A stretch of 64,000 nt of DNA from JAPPOI01 sp028818055 (GCA_965267405.1 OZ253954.1:372001-436000); one strand, 5' to 3'; shown: positions 49,342 through 58,630, counted from the first letter of the stretch. Numbers and translations are program-made. Notes: generated by a model not told the origin, from the letters alone.

Positions 49342-50841
49342 ATGAGAGACATTCCACATTACGTAAACGGCGAACGCGTGTCCGGGACATCCGGCCGGTT
49401 CGGTGACGTGTACAACCCGGCAACCGGGGAGGTGCAAGCAAAGCTGCACATGGCATCAGCTGCCGAAGTGACCGACGCGGTTGCCAAAGCCGCCGAAGCG
49501 CAGCCGGCGTGGGGCGCAACCAACCCTCAGAAACGCGCACGCGTGATGATGGAGTTCGTTCGGCTCTTGAACCGGGACATGGATAAACTGGCCGAAGTTC
49601 TTTCGAGCGAACACGGCAAGACAATTCCTGACGCCAAAGGCGATCTTCAGCGCGGGCTTGAAGTAGTCGAATACTGCATTGCTGCCCCGCAAATGCTGAA
49701 AGGTGAATTCACAGATAGCGCTGGCCCCGGCATCGACATGTATTCGATGCGTCAGCCACTGGGCGTCGTTGCCTCGATCATGCCATTCAATTTCCCGGCG
49801 ATGATGCCGCTTTGGCATGTTGGTCCGGCACTTGCGTGCGGAAACGCCGTCGTTCTGAAACCGTCAGAGCGTGACCCCACTGTTCCAATAATGCTTGCCG
49901 AGCTGTTCGTTGAAGCCGGACTTCCGGCCGGGTGCTTCCAGGTCGTGAATGGCGATAAAGAAGCTGTGGACGCTCTTCTGGACGACGAGATCATTCAAGG
50001 CGTGTCGTTTGTCGGCTCAACCCCGATCGCGCAGTACATCTATTCGCGCGCTTGCGCGAATGGCAAACGCGCGCAGTGTTTTGGCGGCGCCAAGAACCAC
50101 ATGATCGTCATGCCGGATGCTGACATGGACCAAGCCGCCGATGCATTGGTCGGTGCAGGTTACGGCGCAGCGGGTGAACGCTGTATGGCTGTATCCGTGG
50201 CTGTTCCAGTTGGAGAAGAAACGGCTGATCGCTTGATCGACAAGCTTGTCCCACGCATCGAAAAACTTCGCGTTGCCCCCTACACTGCGGGCGACGATGT
50301 CGACATGGGGCCTGTCGTAACCCGCGAAGCCAAAGAGCGTATTTTGGGCTTGATCCAATCGGGTGTTGACCAAGGCGCCGAGTTGGTTGTCGACAACCGC
50401 GACTTCAAATTGCAGGGCTATGAAGACGGTTTCTTTGTGGGGCCTCATCTTTTCGACAAGGTCACGCCGGACATGGACATCTACAAGACCGAGATCTTTG
50501 GTCCGGTACTGTCGACGGTACGTGCAGGCTCATACGAGGAAGCTTTGGGCTTGGCGATGGACCACGAGTATGGAAATGGTACCGCGATCTTCACACGCGA
50601 CGGTGACACCGCTCGTGACTTTGCCAGCCGCGTCAACATTGGCATGGTCGGGATCAACGTTCCGATCCCTGTACCATTGGCCTACCATACCTTCGGCGGC
50701 TGGAAGAAATCGGTTTTTGGTGACCTCAACCAGCATGGCCCAGACTCGTTCAAGTTCTACACGCGAACAAAAACTGTCACGGCACGTTGGCCGAGCGGGT
50801 TGAAAGAAGGCGGCGAATTCCATTTCAAGCAAATGGATTGA
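49342..50841 (+). CDS. mmsA: Methylmalonate-semialdehyde dehydrogenase (CoA-acylating)
   Basis: Oxidises methylmalonate semialdehyde to propionyl-CoA in valine (and thymine) breakdown. 499 residues of the CoA-dependent aldehyde dehydrogenase type: HYVNGERVSGTSGRFGDVYNPATG (in parts: HYVNGERV, DVYNPATGEV), IMPFNFPAMMPLW, GSTPIAQYIY for NAD, AKNHMIVMPDADMDQAADA, and the catalytic Cys in GAAGERCMAVS. HTFGGWKKSVFGD closes the domain. CGGAGGA precedes the ATG. Downstream, after an intervening surface-protein gene, come the hydrolase and dehydrogenase of the same pathway. Confidence 0.96.
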   Translation: MRDIPHYVNGERVSGTSGRFGDVYNPATGEVQAKLHMASAAEVTDAVAKAAEAQPAWGATNPQKRARVMMEFVRLLNRDMDKLAEVLSSEHGKTIPDAKGDLQRGLEVVEYCIAAPQMLKGEFTDSAGPGIDMYSMRQPLGVVASIMPFNFPAMMPLWHVGPALACGNAVVLKPSERDPTVPIMLAELFVEAGLPAGCFQVVNGDKEAVDALLDDEIIQGVSFVGSTPIAQYIYSRACANGKRAQCFGGAKNHMIVMPDADMDQAADALVGAGYGAAGERCMAVSVAVPVGEETADRLIDKLVPRIEKLRVAPYTAGDDVDMGPVVTREAKERILGLIQSGVDQGAELVVDNRDFKLQGYEDGFFVGPHLFDKVTPDMDIYKTEIFGPVLSTVRAGSYEEALGLAMDHEYGNGTAIFTRDGDTARDFASRVNIGMVGINVPIPVPLAYHTFGGWKKSVFGDLNQHGPDSFKFYTRTKTVTARWPSGLKEGGEFHFKQMD

Positions 50842-50923
50842 TCCTGCTTGCGAAGTTGTGGGCCCGATTCAGGGCTCGCAGCCGACAATGCAGCGTTTGT
50901 TTTGAATTGTCTGCAGACACAAA

Positions 50924-50956
50924 AAAGGCGGCTAAGGCCGCCTTTCGTTTTTTTTT
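50924..50956. terminator. Bidirectional intrinsic terminator between mmsA and the VPLPA-CTERM gene
   Basis: AAAGGCGGC (50924-50932), loop TAAG, GCCGCCTTT (50937-50945), then CG and nine T on plus; six A on the other flank give a U-run on minus. It serves both convergent genes. Confidence 0.88.
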
Positions 50957-50969
50957 GATGGCTCTCGGT

Positions 50970-51632
50970 TTAGGCCTTGTTGCGGCGTCTCTTCAACGCC
51001 ACCAAGCCACCCAAGCCCCCAACAAGCAACCAACCAGCCGCCGGAAGTGGAACAACCTCTGGCACAGTGTACTCAACCTTCATCGATTGGATTTTGATGC
51101 CTGTGTAATAGTTGCCATAATTCATGGCACCAATCGCGAACAGCGAGTGTTCACCGGCCGCGCTGTAATCCAGCGTTACAGGATCACCGACTATTTGTGT
51201 CGAGTGCAACGCGCCATCAGCATACAAAGCGACCATTGCCATGTCGTTGTAGCCAAACACATAGTTGAGAACGACTTCAGTGATTTTTACCGCGTTCGAT
51301 CCGAAGTCGAATGTGACGGCCTCGGCATCTTTGCTGTCGATGTAGTGGTGGTCATAGGCGCCGTTTTTGCTGACGATGCCCCAATAGTTGAAATCAACAT
51401 CTGCGTCGCCGGTTGTCGAGAATGTCGCCGCGCCTGTGTTGTAGTAAAAAGCGTCTAGCGTAACCGAAAATGCCGCATCTTCAACCGAGCTTACAGCGAT
51501 TGAAGCGTGGTCGCCTGAGCCATGACCGAAGTCGTTATTCCCGAATTGAAACGTATATTCCGTTGTCGCAGCGCTCGCCGCACCGGCCGACAAAATCACA
51601 GCGCCAGCTGCCAAAGAGATAAGAGTATTCAT
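50970..51632 (-). CDS. VPLPA-CTERM sorting-domain surface protein
   Basis: A 220-residue exported protein. Signal peptide MNTLISLAAGAVILSAGAASA; beta-rich central part with YTFQFGNNDFGHGSGDHASI and repeated Asp/Asn/Tyr strands; C-terminus VPLPAAGWLLVGGLGGLVALKRRRNK, made of the VPLPA motif, a membrane helix and a basic tail (VPLPA-CTERM, a variant of PEP-CTERM). Such proteins are cut and sorted by an exosortase/archaeosortase-type enzyme, which is not in this window. ATG 51632 has GAGGGGG upstream. Function unknown; likely an envelope or exopolysaccharide-associated protein. Confidence 0.88.
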   Translation of the reverse strand: MNTLISLAAGAVILSAGAASAATTEYTFQFGNNDFGHGSGDHASIAVSSVEDAAFSVTLDAFYYNTGAATFSTTGDADVDFNYWGIVSKNGAYDHHYIDSKDAEAVTFDFGSNAVKITEVVLNYVFGYNDMAMVALYADGALHSTQIVGDPVTLDYSAAGEHSLFAIGAMNYGNYYTGIKIQSMKVEYTVPEVVPLPAAGWLLVGGLGGLVALKRRRNKA

Positions 51633-52007
51633 GAGCCCCCTCACAACGCTCCACAAGATACAAGCTGCACAACACGCAGCCCCCAAAACATACTAGTGAG
51701 CTAGCATTGCTGCAAGTGCAACAAGGCTAAAATAAGGCATCACAGATTGTTTCCAACGGGGAAAGGGGAGGATTTGTTTCCATATCTGCAATTGTTGCCA
51801 AAAATGACGTTACGTTAGCGCAAAAAATCGAACAGTCCGCCCAATTACTGCCACGCAGTCGCAACGGTCGAATCGCGAAGATGCTGACTTTCGCTTCAGA
51901 CATTTCGCGAAAGCTTTTCGGCCCAAATCAGGAGCCAATTCGCTTGTTTCCCCAGCGCTCCTGATATAATTGTACAAGTGTTCAATTCCACTTCTGAGCC
52001 ATACACT
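51633..52007. other. 375-base intergenic region before the hydroxyisobutyryl-CoA hydrolase gene
   Basis: Carries promoters for two divergent genes (VPLPA-CTERM on minus, hydrolase on plus). Visible elements: TTTCC-loop-GGAAA around 51755-51770, GTTAGCGCAA at about 51814 resembling half of the LacI-type motif, and TTGTACAA near 51970. No gene is supported. Confidence 0.4.
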
Positions 52008-53051
52008 ATGAGCGACATCTTCATCCGAAAAACTGGCCGCTGCGGACGCATCACGCTCAACCGGCCAGCGGCGTTGAACGCCCTTACCCTGCCGATGATT
52101 GAAGCGATTGGTGCGGCTCTTGCTGAATGGAAAGACGACGCGGACGTCGCGATGCTGGTCATTGACGCCGAAGGTGAGAAAGCGTTCTGCGCAGGTGGTG
52201 ATATTGCCGACATCTACGACGCTTTGAAATCTGGTAGGCCTGAAGAAGCGCGCGAGTTTTGGCGGCGCGAATACCCGGTAAACCTGGCCCTTTTCGACTT
52301 TCCGAAACCGGTCGCGAGCTTCTTGCAGGGATTTACGATGGGGGGTGGTGTCGGCGTCGGATGCCACGCATCGCACCGAATTGTTTGTGAGAACAGCCGC
52401 ATTGCAATGCCGGAATGCTCCATCGGTCTGGTTCCGGATGTAGGCGGATCTCTTCTGCTGGCGCGTGCACCGGGCCGATTAGGAGAATACATGGGGACCA
52501 CTGGCTACCGGATGGGCCCAGATGATGCCATCGTTGCAGGCTTCGCCGATTACTATGTGCCTGTCGCACAATGGCCCGAGCTAATTAGGCAACTGGAGAG
52601 CACAGGCGATTGGACCCATGTCGACCAGATGTCGATGCGAGCACCGACAGGAGAGTTGGCGGAATTTCGTGACGAGATCGACAGAACCTTCGCGGGCGAA
52701 ACCTTGCGGGACATACTTGCCGCTCTTGAAAACGACGACTCCCAATTCGCACAAGACACCTTGAAAAAGATAAATCGTAATGCGCCACTGGCGATGGCCT
52801 GCGCAGTTGAGTTAATTCACCGCGCTCGTTCTCGGGACGATATGGCAGCAGCCCTTGTTAGCGAATACCGGTTTGCCCACAGGATCGCGGCCCACGGAGA
52901 CTTTCAGGAGGGCATTCGCGCGTCTGTGATAGACAAAGACAAATCCCCCAACTGGGCCCACAAGTCGCCAGGCGAACCAACGATGGTCGATGTCGCGAAC
53001 ATGTTGATGCCTTTGGGCGAAGACGAAATCGATTTGGAGAGAACGTCATGA
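52008..53051 (+). CDS. 3-Hydroxyisobutyryl-CoA hydrolase
   Basis: Releases 3-hydroxyisobutyrate from its CoA ester in valine catabolism. 347 residues of the crotonase superfamily: ITLNRPAALNALTLPMI, EKAFCAGGDIADIYDA (oxyanion), FTMGGGVGVGCHASHRI, and the Glu-Asp motif MPECSIGLVPDVGGSLLLAR, whose DVGGS identifies the hydrolase rather than an enoyl-CoA hydratase; the C-terminal extension also fits the longer hydrolase family. Start 52008 has only a weak ribosome-binding site. Overlaps mmsB by four bases. Confidence 0.9.
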   Translation: MSDIFIRKTGRCGRITLNRPAALNALTLPMIEAIGAALAEWKDDADVAMLVIDAEGEKAFCAGGDIADIYDALKSGRPEEAREFWRREYPVNLALFDFPKPVASFLQGFTMGGGVGVGCHASHRIVCENSRIAMPECSIGLVPDVGGSLLLARAPGRLGEYMGTTGYRMGPDDAIVAGFADYYVPVAQWPELIRQLESTGDWTHVDQMSMRAPTGELAEFRDEIDRTFAGETLRDILAALENDDSQFAQDTLKKINRNAPLAMACAVELIHRARSRDDMAAALVSEYRFAHRIAAHGDFQEGIRASVIDKDKSPNWAHKSPGEPTMVDVANMLMPLGEDEIDLERTS

Positions 53052-53923
53052 AAATCGGATTTATTGGCCTTGGAAACATGGGCGGCCCAATGGCTAGGAA
53101 TTTGGCCGCCGCCGGACATGAGGTCTTAGGATTTGATATCGCGTCGCCTGTGCCAAATGGCGTTACTCAAGTCGATAGCGCGAAAGCGGCGGCGGCTGGC
53201 GCAGATATCGTGATTACCATGCTGCCAAACGGTGAAATTCTTCGATCAGTGGCCAATGAAATAATCGCCGAAATGTCACCGGGTGCGGTTTTGCTCGACT
53301 GTTCGACGGTCGATGTCGAAAGCGCGCGCGCTGTGGCAGATCAGGCCGTTGCCTCTGGCTCTTTGGCTTTGGACGCACCGGTTTCAGGTGGCGTTGGCGG
53401 GGCGGACGCTGGCACTTTGACGTTCATGGTGGGTGGATCAGATGACGCTTTTGCGAAAGCTTCGCCACTTTTTGACATCATGGGCCAAAAAGCAGTGCAT
53501 TGCGGCCCCTCTGGCAATGGCCAAGCGGCTAAAATTTGTAACAACATGATCCTCGGAGCGACGATGATCGCGACTTGTGAGGCTTTTGCCCTGGCAGACA
53601 AACTTGGACTTGATCGGCAGTCCATGTTTGACGTCGTCTCGACCTCATCGGGGTATAGCTGGACGATGAATGCCTATTGTCCCGCTCCGGGAATTGGACC
53701 CAAGTCGCCCGCCGATAACGACTATCAACCCGGTTTTGCGACGGATTTAATGTTGAAAGATCTCCGGCTTAGCCAACAGGCCGCGGAAGCCGTCGATGCC
53801 GACACTCCCATGGGTCACCGCGCGACTGAGCTTTACGCTGAACTTGTTGAAAAGGAGAGCGGATCAGGCCGAGATTTCTCGGTCATGCTGCCTTGGTTCG
53901 AGGGACGATCACGCAAAAGCTGA
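53048..53923 (+). CDS. mmsB: 3-Hydroxyisobutyrate dehydrogenase
   Basis: Oxidises 3-hydroxyisobutyrate to methylmalonate semialdehyde, the substrate of MmsA. 291 residues: KIGFIGLGNMGGPMARNL (NAD motif and family start), DAPVSGGVGGADAGTLTFM, and the catalytic Lys in NGQAAKICNNM. Translationally coupled to the upstream hydrolase gene (ATGA). Together with mmsA they make three consecutive steps. Confidence 0.95.
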   Translation: MKIGFIGLGNMGGPMARNLAAAGHEVLGFDIASPVPNGVTQVDSAKAAAAGADIVITMLPNGEILRSVANEIIAEMSPGAVLLDCSTVDVESARAVADQAVASGSLALDAPVSGGVGGADAGTLTFMVGGSDDAFAKASPLFDIMGQKAVHCGPSGNGQAAKICNNMILGATMIATCEAFALADKLGLDRQSMFDVVSTSSGYSWTMNAYCPAPGIGPKSPADNDYQPGFATDLMLKDLRLSQQAAEAVDADTPMGHRATELYAELVEKESGSGRDFSVMLPWFEGRSRKS

Positions 53924-53926
53924 CGT

Positions 53927-54940
53927 TTAATGCGCTGGCTTTTTCTCGGGAAAGAACACGCCAAAAACTGGAACAATCAGGCGGGTGACGACTGGGATCA
54001 ACAGAACGCCCAATGCGAGCCCGAGAATGCCATCAATCGTCGCAGTAACCGCCCATTCAACAAAACCAACAGCGACACCGATCGATTGCGAAACGCTGAC
54101 AGCGATGTCGTGGATGGTTTCATAGGGCAAAGAAAATCCGAGGTCTTTCATCCCGTGTACAATGATGTTTCCACCCACCCAAAGCATTGCGGCGGTCCCG
54201 ACAACGGAAATGAACGTCAGTAGCGAAGGCATGGCTTTAACCATACCACGGCCAAACGCACGGGTGGCTTCAAAGCGACCAATCTGGCTGAGCTTAAGGC
54301 CGGCGTCATCCATTTTCACCAAAAGTGCGACCGCACCATACACCAGTGCTGTAATGCCAATAGCCACAACTGCAAGAACGCCAGCAGCCACTGTCCAGTC
54401 GTCGCTTTCAATGGCCGACAAAGCGATTGTCATGATCTCTGCCGAAAGAATGAAATCCGTCTTGATTGCTCCTTTGACGCGTTGCTCTTCCAGATGCGCG
54501 GCATCGACGGCCGCAACATCTTCGGCCGCGTGATGGGCATTCGGGAACAACACATGCCAGACTTTTTCCGCGCCTTCGAAACAGAGATAGCAGCCACCAA
54601 TCATCAAAAGTGGTGTCACCATCCACGGCAGAAAGGCATTCAACAAAAGGGCCGCAGGCAGAAGTATCACAAGCTTGTTGAAGAAAGACGCGCGAGCAAT
54701 TTTCCAAATAATCGGAAGTTCGCGAGCTGCTGGCAGTCCCGTCACATATTTCGGTGTCACCGCAGCGTCGTCGATTACAACCCCTGCCGCTTTCGCACCG
54801 GCCTTCGCTGCGTCGTCGATAACGGTCGCTCCGACCTTGGAGCCGACCTTTGCTGCCTGACCAGCAATATCGTCTACTTGCGACGCCGCGAGCTTCGCGA
54901 TCGCTGCCACATCATCCAAAAGCGCGAGGAGTCCGCTCAT
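53927..54940 (-). CDS. DUF808 (YedI-like) membrane protein
   Basis: A 337-residue integral membrane protein. The N-terminus LLALLDDVAAIAKLAASQVDD and PKYVTGLPAARELPIIW are the DUF808 markers. About seven to eight hydrophobic helices follow (LVILLPAALLLNAFLPWM, AVVAIGITALVYGAVALL, LALGVLLIPVVTRLIVPV). A Cys-containing loop CYLCFEGAEKVWHVL lies after helix two. Transport function is not known. Confidence 0.88.
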   Translation of the reverse strand: MSGLLALLDDVAAIAKLAASQVDDIAGQAAKVGSKVGATVIDDAAKAGAKAAGVVIDDAAVTPKYVTGLPAARELPIIWKIARASFFNKLVILLPAALLLNAFLPWMVTPLLMIGGCYLCFEGAEKVWHVLFPNAHHAAEDVAAVDAAHLEEQRVKGAIKTDFILSAEIMTIALSAIESDDWTVAAGVLAVVAIGITALVYGAVALLVKMDDAGLKLSQIGRFEATRAFGRGMVKAMPSLLTFISVVGTAAMLWVGGNIIVHGMKDLGFSLPYETIHDIAVSVSQSIGVAVGFVEWAVTATIDGILGLALGVLLIPVVTRLIVPVFGVFFPEKKPAH

Positions 54941-55140
54941 GCTGTTCGCCTGCTTGTTCTGCCATTCAATCCGGGTCGTGAAAGAACTGGCATGTTACCG
55001 GTATTGCGGCAACCTTTTGCGTGGGAAATTTCGCCGTTTAGCGTCAATTCCGGCGACCTAAGACTGTCTAAAAGTGCAAATTGTCGCCATGTGTCGTTAG
55101 TCTATCTACTAAAACCATAATACTTAAACGGACGTCGGTC

Positions 55141-56328
55141 ATGCCCATACCCGCTGTCTCACAGTCACCTGTCGGACAAGAGTTTGTTCAAAATCCTTAC
55201 CCTTTCTATGACCGTGTGCGATCCATGGGCGACTTTGTTTTTTGGACTGAATTCGAAATGCCAATGGCGACAACGCACGAGGCCGTTTCGGCCGTTCTGC
55301 GTCACCGAAAGCTTGGTAGGCAGTGCCCGGCGGATCAAAAGAACCCAGTGCCTAAAGGTTTGGAACCATTTTACGATCTTGAGCAAAACTCGCTTCTAGA
55401 ATTGGACGGACCAGCGCACACCCGGCTGCGCGGCCTTCTCGCCAGAAGTTTCATTCGCGCTCAGATTTCTTCTCTCGCACCAGAGATATCAATGGTGGCA
55501 GATCGGTTGATCGATGGCTTTCCGACCGGGCCTTTCGACTTGATCGACCTTTATGCGCGCCATCTTCCCGTGATCATCATCGCGCGTCTTCTCGGCGTTC
55601 CCGAAGACCGTTCTGACCAGTTGTTGGAATGGTCCAACGCGATGGTTTCGATGTACCAGGCCCGCAGGAACAAAGACATTGAAACCGCCGCCGCCACGGC
55701 GAGTACCGAGTTTTCAGAGTACCTCCGTACGGTCATCGAAGAACGCCGGAGCAATCCAAAAGACGATCTGCTGACGCAACTTATCAGGGCCGAAGAGTCA
55801 GGCGACAAAATGAACATGGACGAATTGGTTTCGACCTGCGTTCTTCTATTGAACGCCGGACATGAGGCCACAGTCCACAGCATTGGAAATGCGGTACGCA
55901 ACCTTATCGACTTCGATAACCGCGCTTTGGCGTTACAACCCGAGCACATCGAGAATACCGTCGAGGAATGCCTCAGGTACTCGCCACCGCTGCACATGTT
56001 TACGCGTTGTGTTTACGAAGACGTTTCTATTCTTGATGAAGACTTCAAAGCTGGTGATCAGATCGGATGCTTGCTTGGCTCGTCATGCCGCGACGACGCT
56101 GTTTGGCCCGACTCGAATGTCTTTGACCCTTTTCGAGCATCCCGGTTGAACACCGCATTTGGTGCCGGTGTCCACTTTTGTTTAGGAGCGCCGTTGGCGC
56201 GATTGGAAATGCAGATCGCCCTTCCGATCTTGTTTGCACGCTGTCCGAATTTGAAACTAGTGGAGCCCCCAAGAGTTGCGGATCTCTACCATTTTCACGG
56301 CCTTCAGAAGCTTATGGTCAGTCTCTAA
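55141..56328 (+). CDS. Cytochrome P450 (class I, CYP107-like pattern)
   Basis: A 395-residue soluble P450. I-helix LLNAGHEATVHSIG, K-helix ExxR VEECLRYSPPLHMFTR, heme loop FGAGVHFCLGAPLARLEM with the thiolate Cys. HTRLRGLLARSF is the C-helix heme-propionate contact. It differs clearly from the P450 at 34.7 kb (short N-terminus, HFCLGAPLAR type). ATG 55141 fits the family length. The 200-base region upstream has no gene. It ends overlapping the convergent Lrp-type gene by four bases. Confidence 0.92.
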   Translation: MPIPAVSQSPVGQEFVQNPYPFYDRVRSMGDFVFWTEFEMPMATTHEAVSAVLRHRKLGRQCPADQKNPVPKGLEPFYDLEQNSLLELDGPAHTRLRGLLARSFIRAQISSLAPEISMVADRLIDGFPTGPFDLIDLYARHLPVIIIARLLGVPEDRSDQLLEWSNAMVSMYQARRNKDIETAAATASTEFSEYLRTVIEERRSNPKDDLLTQLIRAEESGDKMNMDELVSTCVLLLNAGHEATVHSIGNAVRNLIDFDNRALALQPEHIENTVEECLRYSPPLHMFTRCVYEDVSILDEDFKAGDQIGCLLGSSCRDDAVWPDSNVFDPFRASRLNTAFGAGVHFCLGAPLARLEMQIALPILFARCPNLKLVEPPRVADLYHFHGLQKLMVSL

Positions 56329-56786
56329 ACTGGCAGCATAGTGGTCGACTTGATTTCTTCCATCGAAAGAAGTGCCGTCACATTGTAGATTTGAACTTCG
56401 CCTATCAATGCTTGGTAGAAGTCGTCATAAGCACGCGCATTCTTCACCCTGACTTTCAAAATATAGTCGATATCTCCGGCCAGGCGATGCGCTTCCAATA
56501 CTTCGGGTCGGGACCTAAGCGCCTGCAAAAATTTTGCCTGCCAACTGGCTTCGTGCGCCGAAGTACGGATCAGAACGAAAAAACACGCTTCGAATCCAAG
56601 CGCTTCTGCATCAAGCACGACGGTCTGCTGACCGATGACGCCTGACTCACGCATTTTCTTGATTCTGTTCCATACTGGCGTCTTTGAAGACCCAACGACT
56701 TTGGCAATTTCGTCCAATGATTGGCCCGCATCCTCCTGAAGTGCCCTGAGGATTTTCCGATCTAATTCATCCAACCGCGCAGCCAT
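56325..56786 (-). CDS. Lrp/AsnC-family transcriptional regulator
   Basis: A 153-residue regulator. N-terminal helix-turn-helix LDRKILRALQEDAGQSLDEIA and VVGSSKTPVWNRIKKMRESG; C-terminal RAM/AsnC effector domain (FLQALRSRPEVLEAHRLAGDIDYILKVRV in parts: RPEVLEAHRLAG, DYILKVRVKN). It is divergent from cysG, with 139 bases between; regulation of the sulfate-reduction operon is possible. In homologous loci in other alphaproteobacteria an Lrp gene often precedes cysG. Confidence 0.92.
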   Translation of the reverse strand: MAARLDELDRKILRALQEDAGQSLDEIAKVVGSSKTPVWNRIKKMRESGVIGQQTVVLDAEALGFEACFFVLIRTSAHEASWQAKFLQALRSRPEVLEAHRLAGDIDYILKVRVKNARAYDDFYQALIGEVQIYNVTALLSMEEIKSTTMLPV

Positions 56787-56895
56787 TCTAACTTCCTTAC
56801 TTTCTCAGAACGTTTGTTTTCTTGGTGGGTAAAATCAGAATAATCTTCCCTAATCAACCTCAGACACTGCCAATAACGAGGAAAAAATTCTATAT

Positions 56896-56919
56896 CTGGC
56901 CTGTGCAGCACAAGGCCAG
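56896..56919 (+). promoter_or_regulatory. Hairpin covering the cysG ribosome-binding site
   Basis: CTGGCCT (56896-56902) pairs with AGGCCAG (56913-56919); GTG/CAC extends it with one bulge, loop CAG. The AAGG that probably serves as ribosome-binding site (10 bases before ATG 56926) lies in the 3' arm, so folding should reduce cysG translation. Trigger unknown. Confidence 0.45.
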
Positions 56920-56925
56920 TGACCA

Positions 56926-58329
56926 ATGAAGCATTTTCCAATCTTTCTGAACGTCGAGGGACGCCGGATCGTCGTCTCGGGCGGAGGCGACGCGGCTGTC
57001 GCCAAACTAAAGTTGCTTTTGAAAACAGACGCGAAGATCACCGTCTTTTCAGAAAATGCAAATCGGGACGTCAGAAATTTTGCCGCTGAGGGCAAGATTA
57101 CGCTCGTTGAGCGTCCACTTGCCCACGGCGACGCAGTCTGCGCTGCCCTGTTCTACGCGGCGAATGACGAAGACGCTGAAGATCGAAGAGTGGCGGACAT
57201 CGCGCGTGCTGAAGGTGCTTTGGTGAACTGGGTGGATAACCTGGAAAACAGCCAATTCATTACGCCTGCGATTGTCGATCGTGACCCAGTGACTGTTGCT
57301 ATCGGCACCGAAGGCGCAGCACCGGTACTTGCCCGATCCATCAAAGCCGATCTTGAGGCCCGCCTGCCCCGTTCGCTTGGCGTCTTGGCGCGCGCAGGAA
57401 AATCATTCCGCAAGTTTGCCGAGAAGCTGCCAATGGGTTTGCCGCGGCGTAATTTCTGGTCCGACTACTATTTCAACGCTGGACCCAAGACATTTGAAGA
57501 TGCTGGGGAAGATGCACTTGCCAGCACTTTGGACGATCTGCTTACCCAGCACCTGCAAGGCCAACAAACTGCAGGCCATGTCTCGTTTGTTGGTGCAGGA
57601 CCTGGCGATCCGGAATTGCTCACGCTGAAGGCGCGCAACGCACTGCACGAAGCAGATGTCGTCATTCACGACCGGCTGGTAACGCCTGAGATTCTGGAAC
57701 TGGCGCGCCGCGAAGCATTGGTCATCGATGTTGGCAAAGAAGGCTTTGGGCCATCGACCAGCCAAGACTACATTAACGAGCTGCTGGTCGAACACGCGGA
57801 TGGCGGTGCCCATGTTGTTCGTTTGAAATCTGGAGACGCCACTGTCTTTGGTCGCCTTGACGAAGAAATTGATGCCGTCACAGACGCAAACATCACATTC
57901 AACATTGTTCCCGGCATTACATCTGCCTCGGCCGCGGTGGCGACCATTGGTCAAAGCCTGACAAAGCGGAAGCGTAATGCGTCTGTGCGCCTGATCACTG
58001 GTCACGACATGAAGGGTTATGCCGAACAAGACTGGCGTAGCCTAGCGGCGCCGGGTCAAGTCGCTGCCATCTACATGGGCAAAAAGGCGGCGCGGTACGT
58101 TCAGGGCCGTCTTCTGATGCACGGCGCCTCCGCGGACACGCCGGTCACGATAGTTGAGAACGTTTCGCGCCCCGATCAGCGTATTGTTCAATCGACGCTA
58201 GCGACACTAGCGCACGACATCGACGCCGCTGCTTTGTCTGGCCCTGCCCTGATGCTTTACGGATTGGCGCCGCGCGCCGCCGTTGATCTTTTCAACTCAC
58301 TTTCGCTTCCAGAGGAGGTCGCGCTATGA
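56926..58329 (+). CDS. cysG: Siroheme synthase (CysG, three activities)
   Basis: Makes siroheme from uroporphyrinogen III for sulfite reductase. 467 residues. N-terminal precorrin-2 dehydrogenase/ferrochelatase: FPIFLNVEGRRIVVSGGGDAA with NAD loop and FVTPAI-type segment QFITPAIVDRDPV; C-terminal uroporphyrin-III methyltransferase: VGAGPGDPELLTLKARNAL, VRLKSGDATVFGRLDEE, VPGITSASAA. First gene of the operon cysG-DUF2849-cysI-cysH-DUF934. Confidence 0.96.
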   Translation: MKHFPIFLNVEGRRIVVSGGGDAAVAKLKLLLKTDAKITVFSENANRDVRNFAAEGKITLVERPLAHGDAVCAALFYAANDEDAEDRRVADIARAEGALVNWVDNLENSQFITPAIVDRDPVTVAIGTEGAAPVLARSIKADLEARLPRSLGVLARAGKSFRKFAEKLPMGLPRRNFWSDYYFNAGPKTFEDAGEDALASTLDDLLTQHLQGQQTAGHVSFVGAGPGDPELLTLKARNALHEADVVIHDRLVTPEILELARREALVIDVGKEGFGPSTSQDYINELLVEHADGGAHVVRLKSGDATVFGRLDEEIDAVTDANITFNIVPGITSASAAVATIGQSLTKRKRNASVRLITGHDMKGYAEQDWRSLAAPGQVAAIYMGKKAARYVQGRLLMHGASADTPVTIVENVSRPDQRIVQSTLATLAHDIDAAALSGPALMLYGLAPRAAVDLFNSLSLPEEVAL

Positions 58330-58628
58330 GCCCCCGTCCCTTCACTCCGAAAGTCGTAACCGCAAACGATCTGTTGGAAGGCGATGCCATCTGGTTGACT
58401 GAAAACGACGAGTGGACGCGCCAGATGAGCGAAGCAGAGTTGATCGAGGACGAAGCCATCGCCCAAGATCGTTTGCTTTTTGCGATGTCTCAGGCGGATC
58501 GCGCTGTGGGAGCGTATTTGGTGGATGCCACCCCTTCCGAGGCCGGTCCTGTGCCCACACATTTTCGCGAAACGTTCCGTTCTCGCGGCCCGTCAAACTA
58601 TTCCCACGGCAAACAGGCCGGAGCATAA
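58326..58628 (+). CDS. DUF2849 protein of the sulfite reductase operon
   Basis: A 100-residue protein with FTPKVVTANDLLEGDAIWLT and EWTRQMSEAELIEDEAIAQD, the DUF2849 pattern. Its ATG overlaps the cysG stop, and cysI starts two bases after its own stop. Its constant position between cysG and cysI in alphaproteobacteria suggests a role in siroheme insertion or electron delivery, not tested to my knowledge. Confidence 0.88.
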   Translation: MSPRPFTPKVVTANDLLEGDAIWLTENDEWTRQMSEAELIEDEAIAQDRLLFAMSQADRAVGAYLVDATPSEAGPVPTHFRETFRSRGPSNYSHGKQAGA

Positions 58629-58630
58629 AA

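Noticed and set aside
50787..51458. 223-codon plus-strand frame after mmsA
   Set aside because: It begins inside mmsA, passes through a strong terminator and lies opposite the VPLPA-CTERM gene, whose signal peptide and sorting tail are clear.
58412..58630. Upstream extension of cysI
   Set aside because: It runs through DUF2849 in another frame; the family start MYKYNDFDAAFI is at 58631.
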